Positions 8,297-17,800 of a DNA stretch of 64,000 bases are shown here, in pieces. Position 1 is the stretch's first letter. Each line of letters opens with the position of its first letter. This stretch comes from JALYXV01 sp963791545. Lineage in GTDB: Bacteria > Actinomycetota > Acidimicrobiia > Acidimicrobiales > Palsa-688. Below the pieces are notes generated by a model. The model did no database searches and was not told the origin of the DNA. It saw only the letters and a list, made by a program, of their open reading frames with translations. The stretch covers positions 1-64,000 of the forward strand of contig CAWBSR010000006.1 of NCBI GenBank assembly GCA_963791545.1, written 5' to 3'. The translations under genes and the position numbers were made by a program.

Positions 8297-9346
8297 GTGA
8301 ACAGGGAGGAGCGCGAGGCCCCCGACGATCTGGAGCCGGAGTCCGAAGAGGGGGGTGCGCTGACAAATCCGGTTCCGGACACGGAAATTTCAATGCACCG
8401 CCCTGAACCGGTGCCTGCGGCCCCGCCGGAAGCCGAGCCTGAGTCCGACCCGTCGCCTCCTCCCCCGGCCGCCGCGGCTGGCGACGGGGGCAACGGGCGC
8501 CTCACCGGTCACGCCATCCTGGCCAAGCTGGCCTGGGCGATGCGCTCAGAACCCGGTGAGGTGCGGCCCCACAACGAGGACTTCGCGGGCGCCTACGCCC
8601 CCACCATTCCCGATGACGCCTGGGATCGGGGTCCCTTCTTTATCGTTGCCGACGGCCTCGGGGGCCACGCGGCGGGCGAGGTGGCCAGCCGCACCGCAGT
8701 CGAGTCCGCCCTGGCCGACTGGACCTCGGGAACCCCCGCCGCCCCCCACCAGGCCATCCGGGCCGCCATCCGGGCCGCCAACGTGGCCGTCTACGACGCC
8801 GCCCTGGAGAAGAACCGCCGGGGCATGGCCACCACCTTCACCGGCCTCACCATCGCGGGACGCGAAGCCATCGTGGGCCACGTCGGCGACAGCCGCTGCT
8901 ACCTCGTCCGGGGCCAGACCACCACCCAGCTGACCAACGACCACTCCCGTGTCGGCGAAATGCTGCGAGCCGGCCTCATCACGCCCGAACAAGCGGCCAA
9001 CCACCCCGCTCGTTCCATGATCTCCCGGTCGGTCGGCAGCGAACCGGGGGTCCAGGTGGACATCGTCCGCCAGCCCACCCAAGCCGGAGACACCTTTCTT
9101 CTTTGCTCCGACGGCCTGTGGGATGTCATCGGGCGCCGCGAGATCAGCGAGGTGGTGGGGGCGATCGGCACCCCCGCCGTTCCCACCGTGATGGCCGCCG
9201 CCGACACCCTGATCGAGGAAGCCTTGGCCCGGGACACCCCTGATAACGTGACCCTATTAGTGGTGCGGATCACGACCGACCGGCCGGTTCCCGCCTCCAC
9301 GACCAAGCGTTCCTTCCTCCGGCGGGGACGAGGAGTGGTGAGATGA
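8297..9346 (+). CDS. PP2C-family Ser/Thr protein phosphatase
   Basis: A 349-aa protein. An acidic, Pro-rich N-terminal region of about 75 residues precedes a complete PP2C domain: RPHNEDF, VADGLGGHAAGEVAS, GHVGDSRCYL, SRSVG, CSDGLWD and the final DNVT. These carry the metal-binding aspartates. It removes phosphate from Ser/Thr on proteins. The GTG start at 8297 (AG-rich context just upstream) is less certain than the domain. It overlaps the next kinase gene by ATGA, so phosphatase and kinases form one operon and probably act on the same substrates. No membrane span. Confidence 0.88.
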   Translation: MNREEREAPDDLEPESEEGGALTNPVPDTEISMHRPEPVPAAPPEAEPESDPSPPPPAAAAGDGGNGRLTGHAILAKLAWAMRSEPGEVRPHNEDFAGAYAPTIPDDAWDRGPFFIVADGLGGHAAGEVASRTAVESALADWTSGTPAAPHQAIRAAIRAANVAVYDAALEKNRRGMATTFTGLTIAGREAIVGHVGDSRCYLVRGQTTTQLTNDHSRVGEMLRAGLITPEQAANHPARSMISRSVGSEPGVQVDIVRQPTQAGDTFLLCSDGLWDVIGRREISEVVGAIGTPAVPTVMAAADTLIEEALARDTPDNVTLLVVRITTDRPVPASTTKRSFLRRGRGVVR

Positions 9347-10278
9347 GCCGGTTCGCGCCGGGTGAGCGGTTGGATTCCTACGAGATCGTGGAGCTGCTGG
9401 GCGCGGGCGCCTACAACGAGTCCTACAAGGCGACCGACGTCCGCACCGGCCGCACGGTGGTTCTGAAGATCCCCGATCCCAACCTGTTCGCGGACCCCGC
9501 CACCTACAGCCGCTACAAGCGCGAGGCCGATGTGTCGCGCAAGCTGAACCATCCTGCCGTCCAGGGCGCCGTGGATGAGGGCGAGAAGCGAACCGAGCCC
9601 TACCTCGTCCTTTCCTATGTGGACGGCGACAGCCTGAGTCACCGCCTGCGCCACCACCCCGCCCCTTTTCCCATCCCTACTGTCGTCGACTGGGGCCGAC
9701 AACTGGCGGAGGCGCTGGCCTACCTGCACTCGCAAGGGATCATCCACCGGGACCTGAAACCGGGCAATGTCCTGATCGGTCCCGGCGACCGCCTCGTCGT
9801 GGCCGACTTCGGCACCGCCCAGCTGGCCGGCGCCCGCCGGCTGACGTTCAAGCACCTGACGGGACTGCTCGGCACGCCGGAGTACATGAGCCCCGAGCAG
9901 GCGCAGGGGGGCCGGGGCGACGCCCGCAGCGATATCTACGCGCTCGGCGTCATGATGTACGAAATGTTGACGGGCCGTACTCCCTTCACCGGCGGCGACT
10001 GGATGGCGGTCATGGCGGCCCACCTCCAGGCCACGCCCAAGCCCATCACCGAGCAGCGCCCCGACGTCCCTCCCGCCCTGGAGGCGGTGGTGCTCCATGC
10101 CATGCGCCGCCACCCCGACAACCGGCACCAGACCGCCGACGACCTGCGGCGCGACCTCGACCGGCTCGACTCCCTCGACCCCAATGAATACGACAGGAGC
10201 CCGGAGAAGCCCCTGGGTAGCCTGGCCACCAGTTCCGGGGGGCGGGGCTTCTTCTCCAAGGTCTTCAAGACCAGATGA
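9343..10278 (+). CDS. Ser/Thr protein kinase (PknB-like catalytic domain), first copy
   Basis: A 311-aa kinase. It has a glycine loop (LLGAGAYNES), lysine in VVLKIPDP, HRDLKPGN catalytic loop, DFG, and GTPEYMSPEQ in the activation segment. No PASTA repeats or membrane span are present, so it is probably cytosolic. The C-terminal 40 residues are unstructured. ATG 9343 overlaps the phosphatase stop, and its own stop overlaps the next kinase start (ATGA). It is clearly a tandem duplicate of the following gene along its whole length. Confidence 0.9.
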   Translation: MSRFAPGERLDSYEIVELLGAGAYNESYKATDVRTGRTVVLKIPDPNLFADPATYSRYKREADVSRKLNHPAVQGAVDEGEKRTEPYLVLSYVDGDSLSHRLRHHPAPFPIPTVVDWGRQLAEALAYLHSQGIIHRDLKPGNVLIGPGDRLVVADFGTAQLAGARRLTFKHLTGLLGTPEYMSPEQAQGGRGDARSDIYALGVMMYEMLTGRTPFTGGDWMAVMAAHLQATPKPITEQRPDVPPALEAVVLHAMRRHPDNRHQTADDLRRDLDRLDSLDPNEYDRSPEKPLGSLATSSGGRGFFSKVFKTR

Positions 10279-11264
10279 GTCGCCACGCCCCGGGTGACCT
10301 GCTCGACCACTACCGGATCGAGGAGTTGCTGGGCTCGGGCGCCTACGCCGAGTCGTACAAGGCCACCGACACCCGCGACGGGCGCACGGTCGTCCTCAAA
10401 GTGCCTGACCCGGCCCTGTTGGCGGAGCCGGCCGCGTTCCAGCGCTACCGGCGCGAGGCCGATGTGGCCCGGCGGCTCAGGCATCCGAGCGTCCAGGGGG
10501 CGATCGACGCCGGCGAATCGCGCACCGCTCCCTACCTCGTCCTCGATTACGTCGACGGGGTGTCGCTGCGCAAGCGGGTGCGCTCCTTCGGCGGCCCGGT
10601 CCCGATCGACAAGATCCGCGATTGGGGCCACCAACTGGCGGCCGGCCTCGCCTACCTGCACGGCCAGGGGGTCGTCCACCGTGACCTCAAGCCTGAGAAC
10701 ATCCTGGTCACCCCGGACGACCGCCTCGTCATCGCCGACTTCGGCACCGCGGCCCTGGCGGGGGCCCGCCGCCTGACCTGGAAACACCTCTCCGAGAGCC
10801 TGGGCACGCCCGATTACATGAGCCCCGAGCAGGTCCAGGGCGACCGAGGCGACGCCCGCAGCGATGTCTACTCCTGGGGCATCATGCTCTACGAGCTGTT
10901 GACGGGCAAGGTCCCCTTCGATGGCGACAACTTCATGGCGGTCATGGCGGGCCACCTGCAGGGGGACCCGAAACCCATCCACAAGCTCCGCCCCGACGTG
11001 GCCCCGCAGCTCGAAGCAGTGGTGACCCACGCCATGCGCCGCCACCCGGAGCACCGCTACCCGTCGGCCGAGGCGCTGCTCGCCGATCTCGACCAACTCG
11101 ACAAGGTCGACCCGGCGGCCTACGACACCAGCCCCGAGACGCCGATGGGCGGGATGGCGGCGACCGAGTCCTCCCGGCGCCTGTGGGCGGTGGCGGCCAT
11201 CATCTCGGCCAGCTTCCTCGCCTTGTCGGCGCTCATCGTGATCCTGTCCATCGTCCTACGGTAA
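10275..11264 (+). CDS. Ser/Thr protein kinase, second copy with C-terminal anchor
   Basis: A 329-aa kinase sharing the order of motifs with the preceding gene (LLGSGAYAES, VVLKVPDP, HRDLKPEN, DFGTAAL, GTPDYMSPEQ). It differs by a C-terminal hydrophobic segment of about 24 residues (LWAVAAIISASFLALSALIV) that ends the protein. It is therefore membrane-tethered with almost no extracytoplasmic part, so any signal must come from inside or from partners. Duplication followed by gain or loss of the anchor is inferred. Stop to next start is 12 nt. Confidence 0.9.
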   Translation: MSRHAPGDLLDHYRIEELLGSGAYAESYKATDTRDGRTVVLKVPDPALLAEPAAFQRYRREADVARRLRHPSVQGAIDAGESRTAPYLVLDYVDGVSLRKRVRSFGGPVPIDKIRDWGHQLAAGLAYLHGQGVVHRDLKPENILVTPDDRLVIADFGTAALAGARRLTWKHLSESLGTPDYMSPEQVQGDRGDARSDVYSWGIMLYELLTGKVPFDGDNFMAVMAGHLQGDPKPIHKLRPDVAPQLEAVVTHAMRRHPEHRYPSAEALLADLDQLDKVDPAAYDTSPETPMGGMAATESSRRLWAVAAIISASFLALSALIVILSIVLR

Positions 11265-11276
11265 GAAAGAACCCAG

Positions 11277-12587
11277 GTGACCAATCTCGAAGGCCTGAAG
11301 TGGGTCCGGCTGGTGTTCGTGGACGTGTTCGGTGCCGCCCACGCGGTGGTGCTCCCCGCCGACCGCTTCGTCACCGCGGTGGAAAAAGGGGCGCCGTTCG
11401 ACGGTTCCGCGCTCGCCGGGCGTGTCCGCCATTTCGAAGAGGACATGCTCCTCCGGCCGGACCTGGCCACCATGGTGGACCTGGGCGAAGGGCAAGGTCG
11501 GGTGGCGTGCTCGGTGACCGGTCCCAACGGGCTCCCGTGGCTGGGCGACCCCCGCACCGCCCTGGTCAGGCTGCTCGATGATCTCGGCGATAGGGCCTCT
11601 ACTTATATGGCGGCTGCCGAGCTGGAGTTCTACGTGCTCCGGCCCGACGGGGGCCCCGTCGATCGGGGCGGTTATTACGGCCAGCTGGACGGGCCCGGCA
11701 TGGCTGTGGCCCGCGGCGCCGCCGAGCGGCTGGCGGACTTCGCGGTGCCCGCCATCCGGGCCCATCTCGAGTCGGGACCGGGCCAGTACGAGTTGGACCT
11801 GGCCTCCATGACACCCCTTGCGTTGGCGGATGCCCTGGTGCTGACCAAGGAGGTGCTACGGGATGAGGCGACCCGGGCCGGGTTGCGGGTGACGTTCATG
11901 GCCCGCCCGTTTTCCGGCCAACCCGGCTCGGGACTGCACCTGCAGCAACACCTGGAGCCGGCCGGGTCGCCAGTTGCCGGCCCCGCCACCCCGGTCAGGG
12001 CCACCTCGGCGGCCGGCTCCGGGGGCGGCCTGTTCGACGAGAAGGGTGGTTTGACCCCGACCGGATTGGCGTTCGTGGCCGGGCAGCTGGTGCACGCCCC
12101 GGGCCTGACGGCCCTGGCGGCGCCGAACGTCAACTCCTACAAACGGCTGAACGGCGGCTTCGAGGCCCCGAGCGACGTCATGTGGGGCCATCTCAACCGC
12201 TCCGCCCTGGTGCGGGTGGGCAGCTCCGGCGAGCAGCGGCCCGCGGTCGAGTTCCGCCTCGCCGATCCCGCCGCCAACCCCTACCTCCTGGTGGGCGGTT
12301 TGCTGGCCGCGGCCGTCCACGGCATGAACGAGGACCTCGATCCCGGGGCCCCCTTCGAGGAGGACATCCGGGGCTACGACCCGGCGACCGCAACCGCCAT
12401 CCAGGTACGGACGCTGCCCCGGGACCTGGACTCTGCCCTGGACGCCCTCCTGGCCGACGACGTGCTGGTCGACGCCTTCGACAGCCGCCTACTCTCCCCC
12501 CTCGTCGACGGGCGCCGGGCCGAGGCGGACCGTTTCCGCGGCCAGGTCACTCCTTGGGAGGTGGATCACTATCTAGATGAGGCCTAG
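11277..12587 (+). CDS. Glutamine synthetase-family ligase
   Basis: A 436-aa protein, shorter than typical GlnA and starting directly at the beta-grasp part (LKWVRLVFVDVFGAAHAVVL). FDGSALAGRVRHFEEDM matches the family's FDGSSI segment. ELEFYVL, GPGQYELDL and FRLADPAANPYL supply metal- and substrate-binding residues. In the ATP-site region MARPFSGQPGSGLHLQQ replaces the usual MPKP...GSGMHxHxS: the lysine is arginine and the second histidine is changed. A gamma-glutamyl ligase with another amine substrate is possible. GTG 11277 start. It is last in the phosphatase/kinase operon and overlaps the convergent esterase gene by 41 bp. Confidence 0.8.
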   Translation: MTNLEGLKWVRLVFVDVFGAAHAVVLPADRFVTAVEKGAPFDGSALAGRVRHFEEDMLLRPDLATMVDLGEGQGRVACSVTGPNGLPWLGDPRTALVRLLDDLGDRASTYMAAAELEFYVLRPDGGPVDRGGYYGQLDGPGMAVARGAAERLADFAVPAIRAHLESGPGQYELDLASMTPLALADALVLTKEVLRDEATRAGLRVTFMARPFSGQPGSGLHLQQHLEPAGSPVAGPATPVRATSAAGSGGGLFDEKGGLTPTGLAFVAGQLVHAPGLTALAAPNVNSYKRLNGGFEAPSDVMWGHLNRSALVRVGSSGEQRPAVEFRLADPAANPYLLVGGLLAAAVHGMNEDLDPGAPFEEDIRGYDPATATAIQVRTLPRDLDSALDALLADDVLVDAFDSRLLSPLVDGRRAEADRFRGQVTPWEVDHYLDEA

Positions 12588-14634
12588 CCCAATGGTCCGG
12601 CTCAGGTAGAAGCGGGGGCGGCGGCTCGGCAGCCGGCTTGTCCCCGGGTGGCCAAAAGGGCTCGGGTTCCATGAGGGTGGGCGGGATGAATTTTCGGGGC
12701 TCGGGTTCGACCAGGGACGCCGGTTCGGGCTCGGCTCCGATGCCGGCGGGCCAGGACCGTGCCTCGGGCTCGGGCGTCGCCTCCGGCTGGGAATCGGCAA
12801 GGTGGGGCTCGGGCTCGCGCGTCGCCTCCGGCTGGGAATCGGCAGGACTCGGCTCGGGCTCCCAAGTCGCCTCCGGCTGGGGCTGCGGCTGGGGCTCGGA
12901 CTGGGCCTCGTGCTCGTTGAGGCTGCGCTCAGGCTCGACGGGGACGGGCTCGGGAGTCGGGCGGGGCTGGTTATCAAGGGGCGCTTCGTCGTCGGGCTCG
13001 GTCTGGGGCTGGGTTTGCGGCCCGGAGGTGGCTCGGGCTTGGGGCTCGGCTACCGCAGCCGCCCGCCGCCCGGTCCGGGGCGCCGCCGGGGCCGCGGCAC
13101 CCGACCTTGAGGCTCGGCGCAGGTTGAGGGTTTGGAACAGCGGGAGTCCGTCCCAGGCCCGCCGGCGCTCGACCGCCGGGTCCAGATCCAGGGAACTGCG
13201 GGACTTGATCGACATGACCGCCCGGCGTCCCGGTTGGTAGGACGGCCACGCGGGTAGCGCCGCAGTCCCCGGATCGCCGGTGCGGGCGAAGGTCAGGATC
13301 ACGTCCTGGAGCGTCTCCGCCACCACCCGGTCGGCTTTGCTTGACAATCCCGGGAAGGCGGCCTCCGGAGGCCCGGTGAAGTCCAGCCACGTAAAGGGGA
13401 GGTCGGCGCCATGGCACGGACCGAGCTGGTCGAAGGGTACCTGGCCCGGGGTGTGGTCGAACCGCATCATCCAGCTGCGCCCGCCGCCGCGATGATGGGC
13501 TTCGGCGGTGCGCACCGCGGGGAGCCCGAAGAGTAGGTCCGTCAGCAGGTCGGCCCGGCCCCGGTCGGTGCTGGTGGCGCCCTTCTGGTAGGTCGCGGTC
13601 AGCCTCTCCCAGGCCACGTCGCCGAACCAAGCCCGGGCCCGCAGCTCCTTGGCCTTGATGAAGCCTTCTGGAGAGATGGCCAGGTACAGGTTGGCCTCCT
13701 GCTGGCAGGTGCTGATGAGCAGCGGGACCGCCGCCGAGGCCCCGGCCATCAGGCCCGCCAACGGGTGGCCGGGGAGCACCGTCCCGTCGACGACGGGGAG
13801 GAAGGGCTCGCCTTCGAGCTCGGCGTCGTCGGCGTCGCGCATCAACGTGCCGGCCGCGGCCCGGAGGGCCGCGACCGGGAGGTCCTGCAGCTGGGCCACG
13901 TCCCGGTAGTCGACGCCGAGCCCGTTGAGCATGCGGACCACCACGGCCCGAGACCGCCAGCGGCTCTGCACCTTGTCGGCGGCGCCGCTCTGCATGACGG
14001 CGCGGTGGAACAGCCCGTTGGCGGCGGGCATGGCCAACAGGGCCCCGACGCAGCTGGCGCCCGAGGCCTGACCGATCACGGTGACCCGGGAGGGATCGCC
14101 ACCAAAGGCCTCGATGTTGTCCTGGACCCAACGCAGCGCCGCCACCTGGTCGAGCAGGCCCACGTTGACCGCCGCCTCGTAGCCGGCCCCTCCGGCCGCG
14201 GCCAGATCCAGGAACCCCCAAGGACCCAGCCGGTAATTGATGGTCACGACGACCGTGTCCCCGCGGGTGGCCAGCCAGGACCCGTCGAAGTTGCTGCCGC
14301 TGCCGAATACGAAGGCGCCCCCGTGCAGCCACACCAGGACGGGGCGGCCCTTGGCCCGGCTCCGGGGAGCCCAGACGTTGAGATAGAGGCAGTCCTCGCT
14401 CTCCGGCTGGACGCCGGCGCCCGACGGTAGGACCAGGCCCGGGACCTCGGTCGAAATGCTCGAGGGGCCCAACTCGGTGGCGGTGCGAGGGCCATCCCAT
14501 GGCGGCGGGGGCTCGGGCGGCTGGAAGCGGCCCGCGCCGCGCGGGGCGGCGGCGTAGGGAACCCCCCGCCAGACCGTCACCTTGCCTTGCCGGGCCCCTT
14601 TGACCCCGAATTTGGACTGTCGTCCCGCAGCCAC
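12547..14634 (-). CDS. Type-B carboxylesterase homologue with altered nucleophile motif and Pro/Glu-rich tail
   Basis: About 695 aa from GTG 14634 (AAAGAGG RBS); the frame is open further upstream, so the start is uncertain. The alpha/beta-hydrolase part has RGVPYAAAP, the oxyanion loop WLHGGAFVFG (about 102-111), EDCLYLNVW, a Glu in CQQEANLYL and the His in GPCHGADLPFTW. The elbow, normally GxSxG (often GQSAGA), reads GQASGAS at about 188-194, codons 14053-14073. Ala occupies the nucleophile position and Ser is one place later. This resembles inactive cholinesterase-like proteins such as neuroligins, so it may be a non-catalytic binding protein or use the displaced serine. The last ~170 residues are Pro/Glu-rich repeats. 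No signal peptide is evident. Confidence 0.75.
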   Translation of the reverse strand: MAAGRQSKFGVKGARQGKVTVWRGVPYAAAPRGAGRFQPPEPPPPWDGPRTATELGPSSISTEVPGLVLPSGAGVQPESEDCLYLNVWAPRSRAKGRPVLVWLHGGAFVFGSGSNFDGSWLATRGDTVVVTINYRLGPWGFLDLAAAGGAGYEAAVNVGLLDQVAALRWVQDNIEAFGGDPSRVTVIGQASGASCVGALLAMPAANGLFHRAVMQSGAADKVQSRWRSRAVVVRMLNGLGVDYRDVAQLQDLPVAALRAAAGTLMRDADDAELEGEPFLPVVDGTVLPGHPLAGLMAGASAAVPLLISTCQQEANLYLAISPEGFIKAKELRARAWFGDVAWERLTATYQKGATSTDRGRADLLTDLLFGLPAVRTAEAHHRGGGRSWMMRFDHTPGQVPFDQLGPCHGADLPFTWLDFTGPPEAAFPGLSSKADRVVAETLQDVILTFARTGDPGTAALPAWPSYQPGRRAVMSIKSRSSLDLDPAVERRRAWDGLPLFQTLNLRRASRSGAAAPAAPRTGRRAAAVAEPQARATSGPQTQPQTEPDDEAPLDNQPRPTPEPVPVEPERSLNEHEAQSEPQPQPQPEATWEPEPSPADSQPEATREPEPHLADSQPEATPEPEARSWPAGIGAEPEPASLVEPEPRKFIPPTLMEPEPFWPPGDKPAAEPPPPLLPEPDHWARPHLDSDPPPKE
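12776..12889. repeat. 45-bp minisatellite in the esterase tail
   Basis: The sequence starting GTCGCCTCCGGCTGGGAATC recurs at 12776, 12821 and 12866, an exact 45-bp period. On the coding (minus) strand each unit gives a 15-residue block beginning QPEAT. The period keeps the reading frame. Confidence 0.85.
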
Positions 14635-14775
14635 CGTTACCTCTTTGCTCTTGGAAACGACCTGTTGCCAACCTACCAGGGGGTCCACCGGGACGTTCCC
14701 GGCCGGCTCCGCAGCGGGCGCCCCCGGCCCCCGCGACCAGCCCTTTATACCTTTGGTCCTTCCTGGTGAGGGTGG

Positions 14776-14804
14776 TTGCGGTTCGGTTGTCCGTGAAGTA
14801 CCGT
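14776..14804 (+). promoter_or_regulatory. Promoter of the giant surface-protein gene
   Basis: -35 TTGCGG (14776-14781), a 17-bp spacer and -10 TACCGT (14799-14804). The ATG follows after exactly 8 nt (CCGCTGCC), which implies a leaderless mRNA. The same layout precedes the small paralogue at 26505-26533. Confidence 0.7.
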
Positions 14805-14812
14805 CCGCTGCC

Positions 14813-17800
14813 ATGTCAGGACTGCTCGGAGTTCTCGCGCTTGCGGCCACCCTTAGTCGGGAACCGGCCCAAGTCGCACCCATCAATACCGCTACTACGG
14901 TCGCCGCTGGGCCCACGGGAGGCAGTGGACAGGCGACCGGTACCGGCGCGTCCAACAGCGGTGGCACCGGCGCGGGCGGAGTCTCGGGACCATCGACGAA
15001 CAATTCGACCACATCGGGCAGTGCCACGTCTGGACCCGCGACCGCCACCGCGACCGTCACCGGCGGCACCAGCGGCGGTAGCGGTACGGCCACCCTGGCG
15101 CCTGTCGTGACTGCCACCAGCGGGGCCGGCGGAGCCGGCACCGCGACCGCCACCAGCGGGGCCACCAGCGGGGCGGCATCAGGTACCACCTTCTCGGGCG
15201 GCGTCGGCGGCGGCCCCGGCGGCGGTAGCGGCGCGGTCGCGGTCGTCGTCACCAGCGGAAACTCTGGTGCCGCGGTCGGAAACGCCACCGGGGGGACCTC
15301 GGGGCCGGCCACGGCCACCGCCACCGGCAACGCCACGTCGGGTGCCACCGGGGCATCGGTGACCTCGGCATCGGCGACCGGCGGGACCTCGGGCTCCGCG
15401 GTCGCCAGCCCGGTGTCGAGCAACACCGCCTCGTCGGGCAATGGCGGGGCATCGGGCCCGACCGGCAGCGCCTCCCAGACGTCACTGGCCGCCAGCGGCA
15501 ACACCGGCAGCTCGGGCAGCGGCCCGAGCGGCGGGTCCGGTCAGGCGACCGCCACCGGCGCCGCGGGCTCCGGCTCCTCGGGCGCCGGCGGTGACTCAGG
15601 TGCCGCGACCAACACCTCGACCACCACCGGAGACGCGGCTACCGGCGCTGCCGGGGCCACCTCGGACGCCGTCGGCGGCAACACGGGCAGCTCCGGCGAT
15701 GCCACCAACGTCCCGGTGACCACCGCGTCCAGCGGTCCCGGCGGAGACGCCACCGTCGTCACCACCAGTGGTGGCACCGGACCGGCCACGTCGGGCACCG
15801 TCTTCTCGGGCGCCGTCACCGGCGGCGGGGGCAGCGGCGCGGTCATGGTCACCGTGATCTCGGGCAACTCCGGCGCCGCCACCGGCACCGCCAACGGCGG
15901 TTCCTCGGGTGGCGCGGTCGCGAGCTCATCGGGCAATGCCACCTCGGGTTCCACGGGCGCTTCGACCACGACCTCCTCGGCCACCGGCGGCACATCCGGC
16001 AATGCCACCGCCAGCCCCAGTTCCAACAACACCGCGGGCACCGGCGATGGGGGCGCCTCGGGGGCCACCGGCACCGCCTCCCAGACCTCCATCAGTGCTT
16101 CGGGTGACACCGGCAGCACCGGCTCCGGCGCCACCGGTGGCTCCGGCCTCTCCGACGCCTCAGGCACGGCGACCTCCGGCGATTCGGGCCCCGGCGGCTT
16201 CTCCGGACCCGCCACCAACAGCTCGACCACCTCGGGCGACGCCACCTCGGGCGACGCCACTGGCGATTCCACCGCCTCCGGCGGCACCACCGGGGACTCC
16301 GGCGCCGCCACCAACGCCCCCGTCAACACGGCCACCTCCGGCGCCGGCGGCGACGCGGTTGCCGTCGTCGGTTCGGGTGCCACCGGCGCCGCCACCTCCG
16401 GCGCCGTTTTCTCGGGCGCCGTTACCGGCGGCGGCGGCAGTGGCGCGGTTCTCGTCACCGTCACCTCGGGCAGCTCCGGTGCCGCCACCGGCACCGCCAC
16501 CGGGGGCACTTCGGGGCCCGCCACCGCCCGCTCCACCGGCAACGCGGTTTCCGGAGCCACCGGCAGTTCCACCACCACCGCCTCGGCAACCGGCGGGACG
16601 TCGGGCAGCGCCACCGCCAGCCCCAGTTCGACCAACGCCGCCGGCACCGGCAACGGGGGCGCCTCGGGGGCCACTGGCAGCGCCTCGCAAACCTCCAACT
16701 CGACGTCCGGCTCGACCGGCGGGGCCGGTCCCTCGGGCGGGTCGGGTGCCTCTACTACGACCGGCGCCGCGATCTCCGGTGACTCCGGCACCGGCGGTGA
16801 CTCCGGTCCCGCGACCAATGCGTCGGACACGACCGGTGCCGCCACCAGCGGCGCCGCCGGCGGCAGCGCCACGGCCACGGGTGGCAACACCGGCTCTTCC
16901 GGCGCCGCCACCAACGTGCCCGTCAACACCGCCAACAGCGGCGCGGGCGGCGACGCCGTCGTCGTTGCGACGTCGGGCGACACCGGCGCCGCCACCTCGG
17001 GCGCCGCCTTCTCGGGCGCCGTCAGCGGCGGGGGCGGCAGCGGCGCGGTCGCTGTCCACGTGACCTCGGGCAGCTCGGGTGCCGTCAACGGCACCGCCAA
17101 CGGCGGGTCGACCGGCGCCGCCACCGCCACCTCCTCCGGCAACGCCGTCTCCGGGGCGACCGGCGACTCGATCACCCACGCCTCGGCGACAGGGGGAACC
17201 TCGGGCAACGCCAAGGCCAGCCCCAGTTCCACCAATGCCGCCGGCACCGGCAACGGCGGCGCCTCGGGGGCCACCGGTTCCGCCTCCCAGACTTCCGGTT
17301 CCACCTCGGGCAACACAGGCGCCCCGGGCGGTCCCACCGGCGGGTCCGGCAACGCCGGCGCGACCGGTTTCGCCGGCTCAGGCTTCTCCGGTGACGGCGG
17401 CTTCTCGGGCGCTGCGACCAACACGTCGACCACCACCGGATCGGCCACCAGCGGCGGCGCCACGGGCAGCGCGGTCGCGCTGGGCGGCACGAGTGGCAAC
17501 TCGGGCGGCGCCACCTTGGCACCGGTCAACACCGCGATCAGCGGCGACGCGGGCTCGGCCACAGTGGTCGGGACCAGCGGCGCCACGGGCCCGGCCACCT
17601 CGGGCGCCGCGTTCTCCGGTGATGTCACGGGCGGCGGTGGCAGCGGTGCCGTCGCGGTCACCGTGACCTCCGGCGCCTCGGGCGCCGTCACCGGCACCGC
17701 CACCGGCGGCACCTCCGGTCCTGCCACCGCCACCTCGACCGGCAACGCGATCAGCGGCACTACCGGCAGTTCGCTTACCACCGCCTCCGCCACCGGCGGT

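Noticed and set aside
14635..15504. N-terminal extension of the esterase gene into the giant gene
   Set aside because: The frame stays open, but the extra residues mirror the repeat region. Homology starts near 14634, where an RBS and GTG are present.
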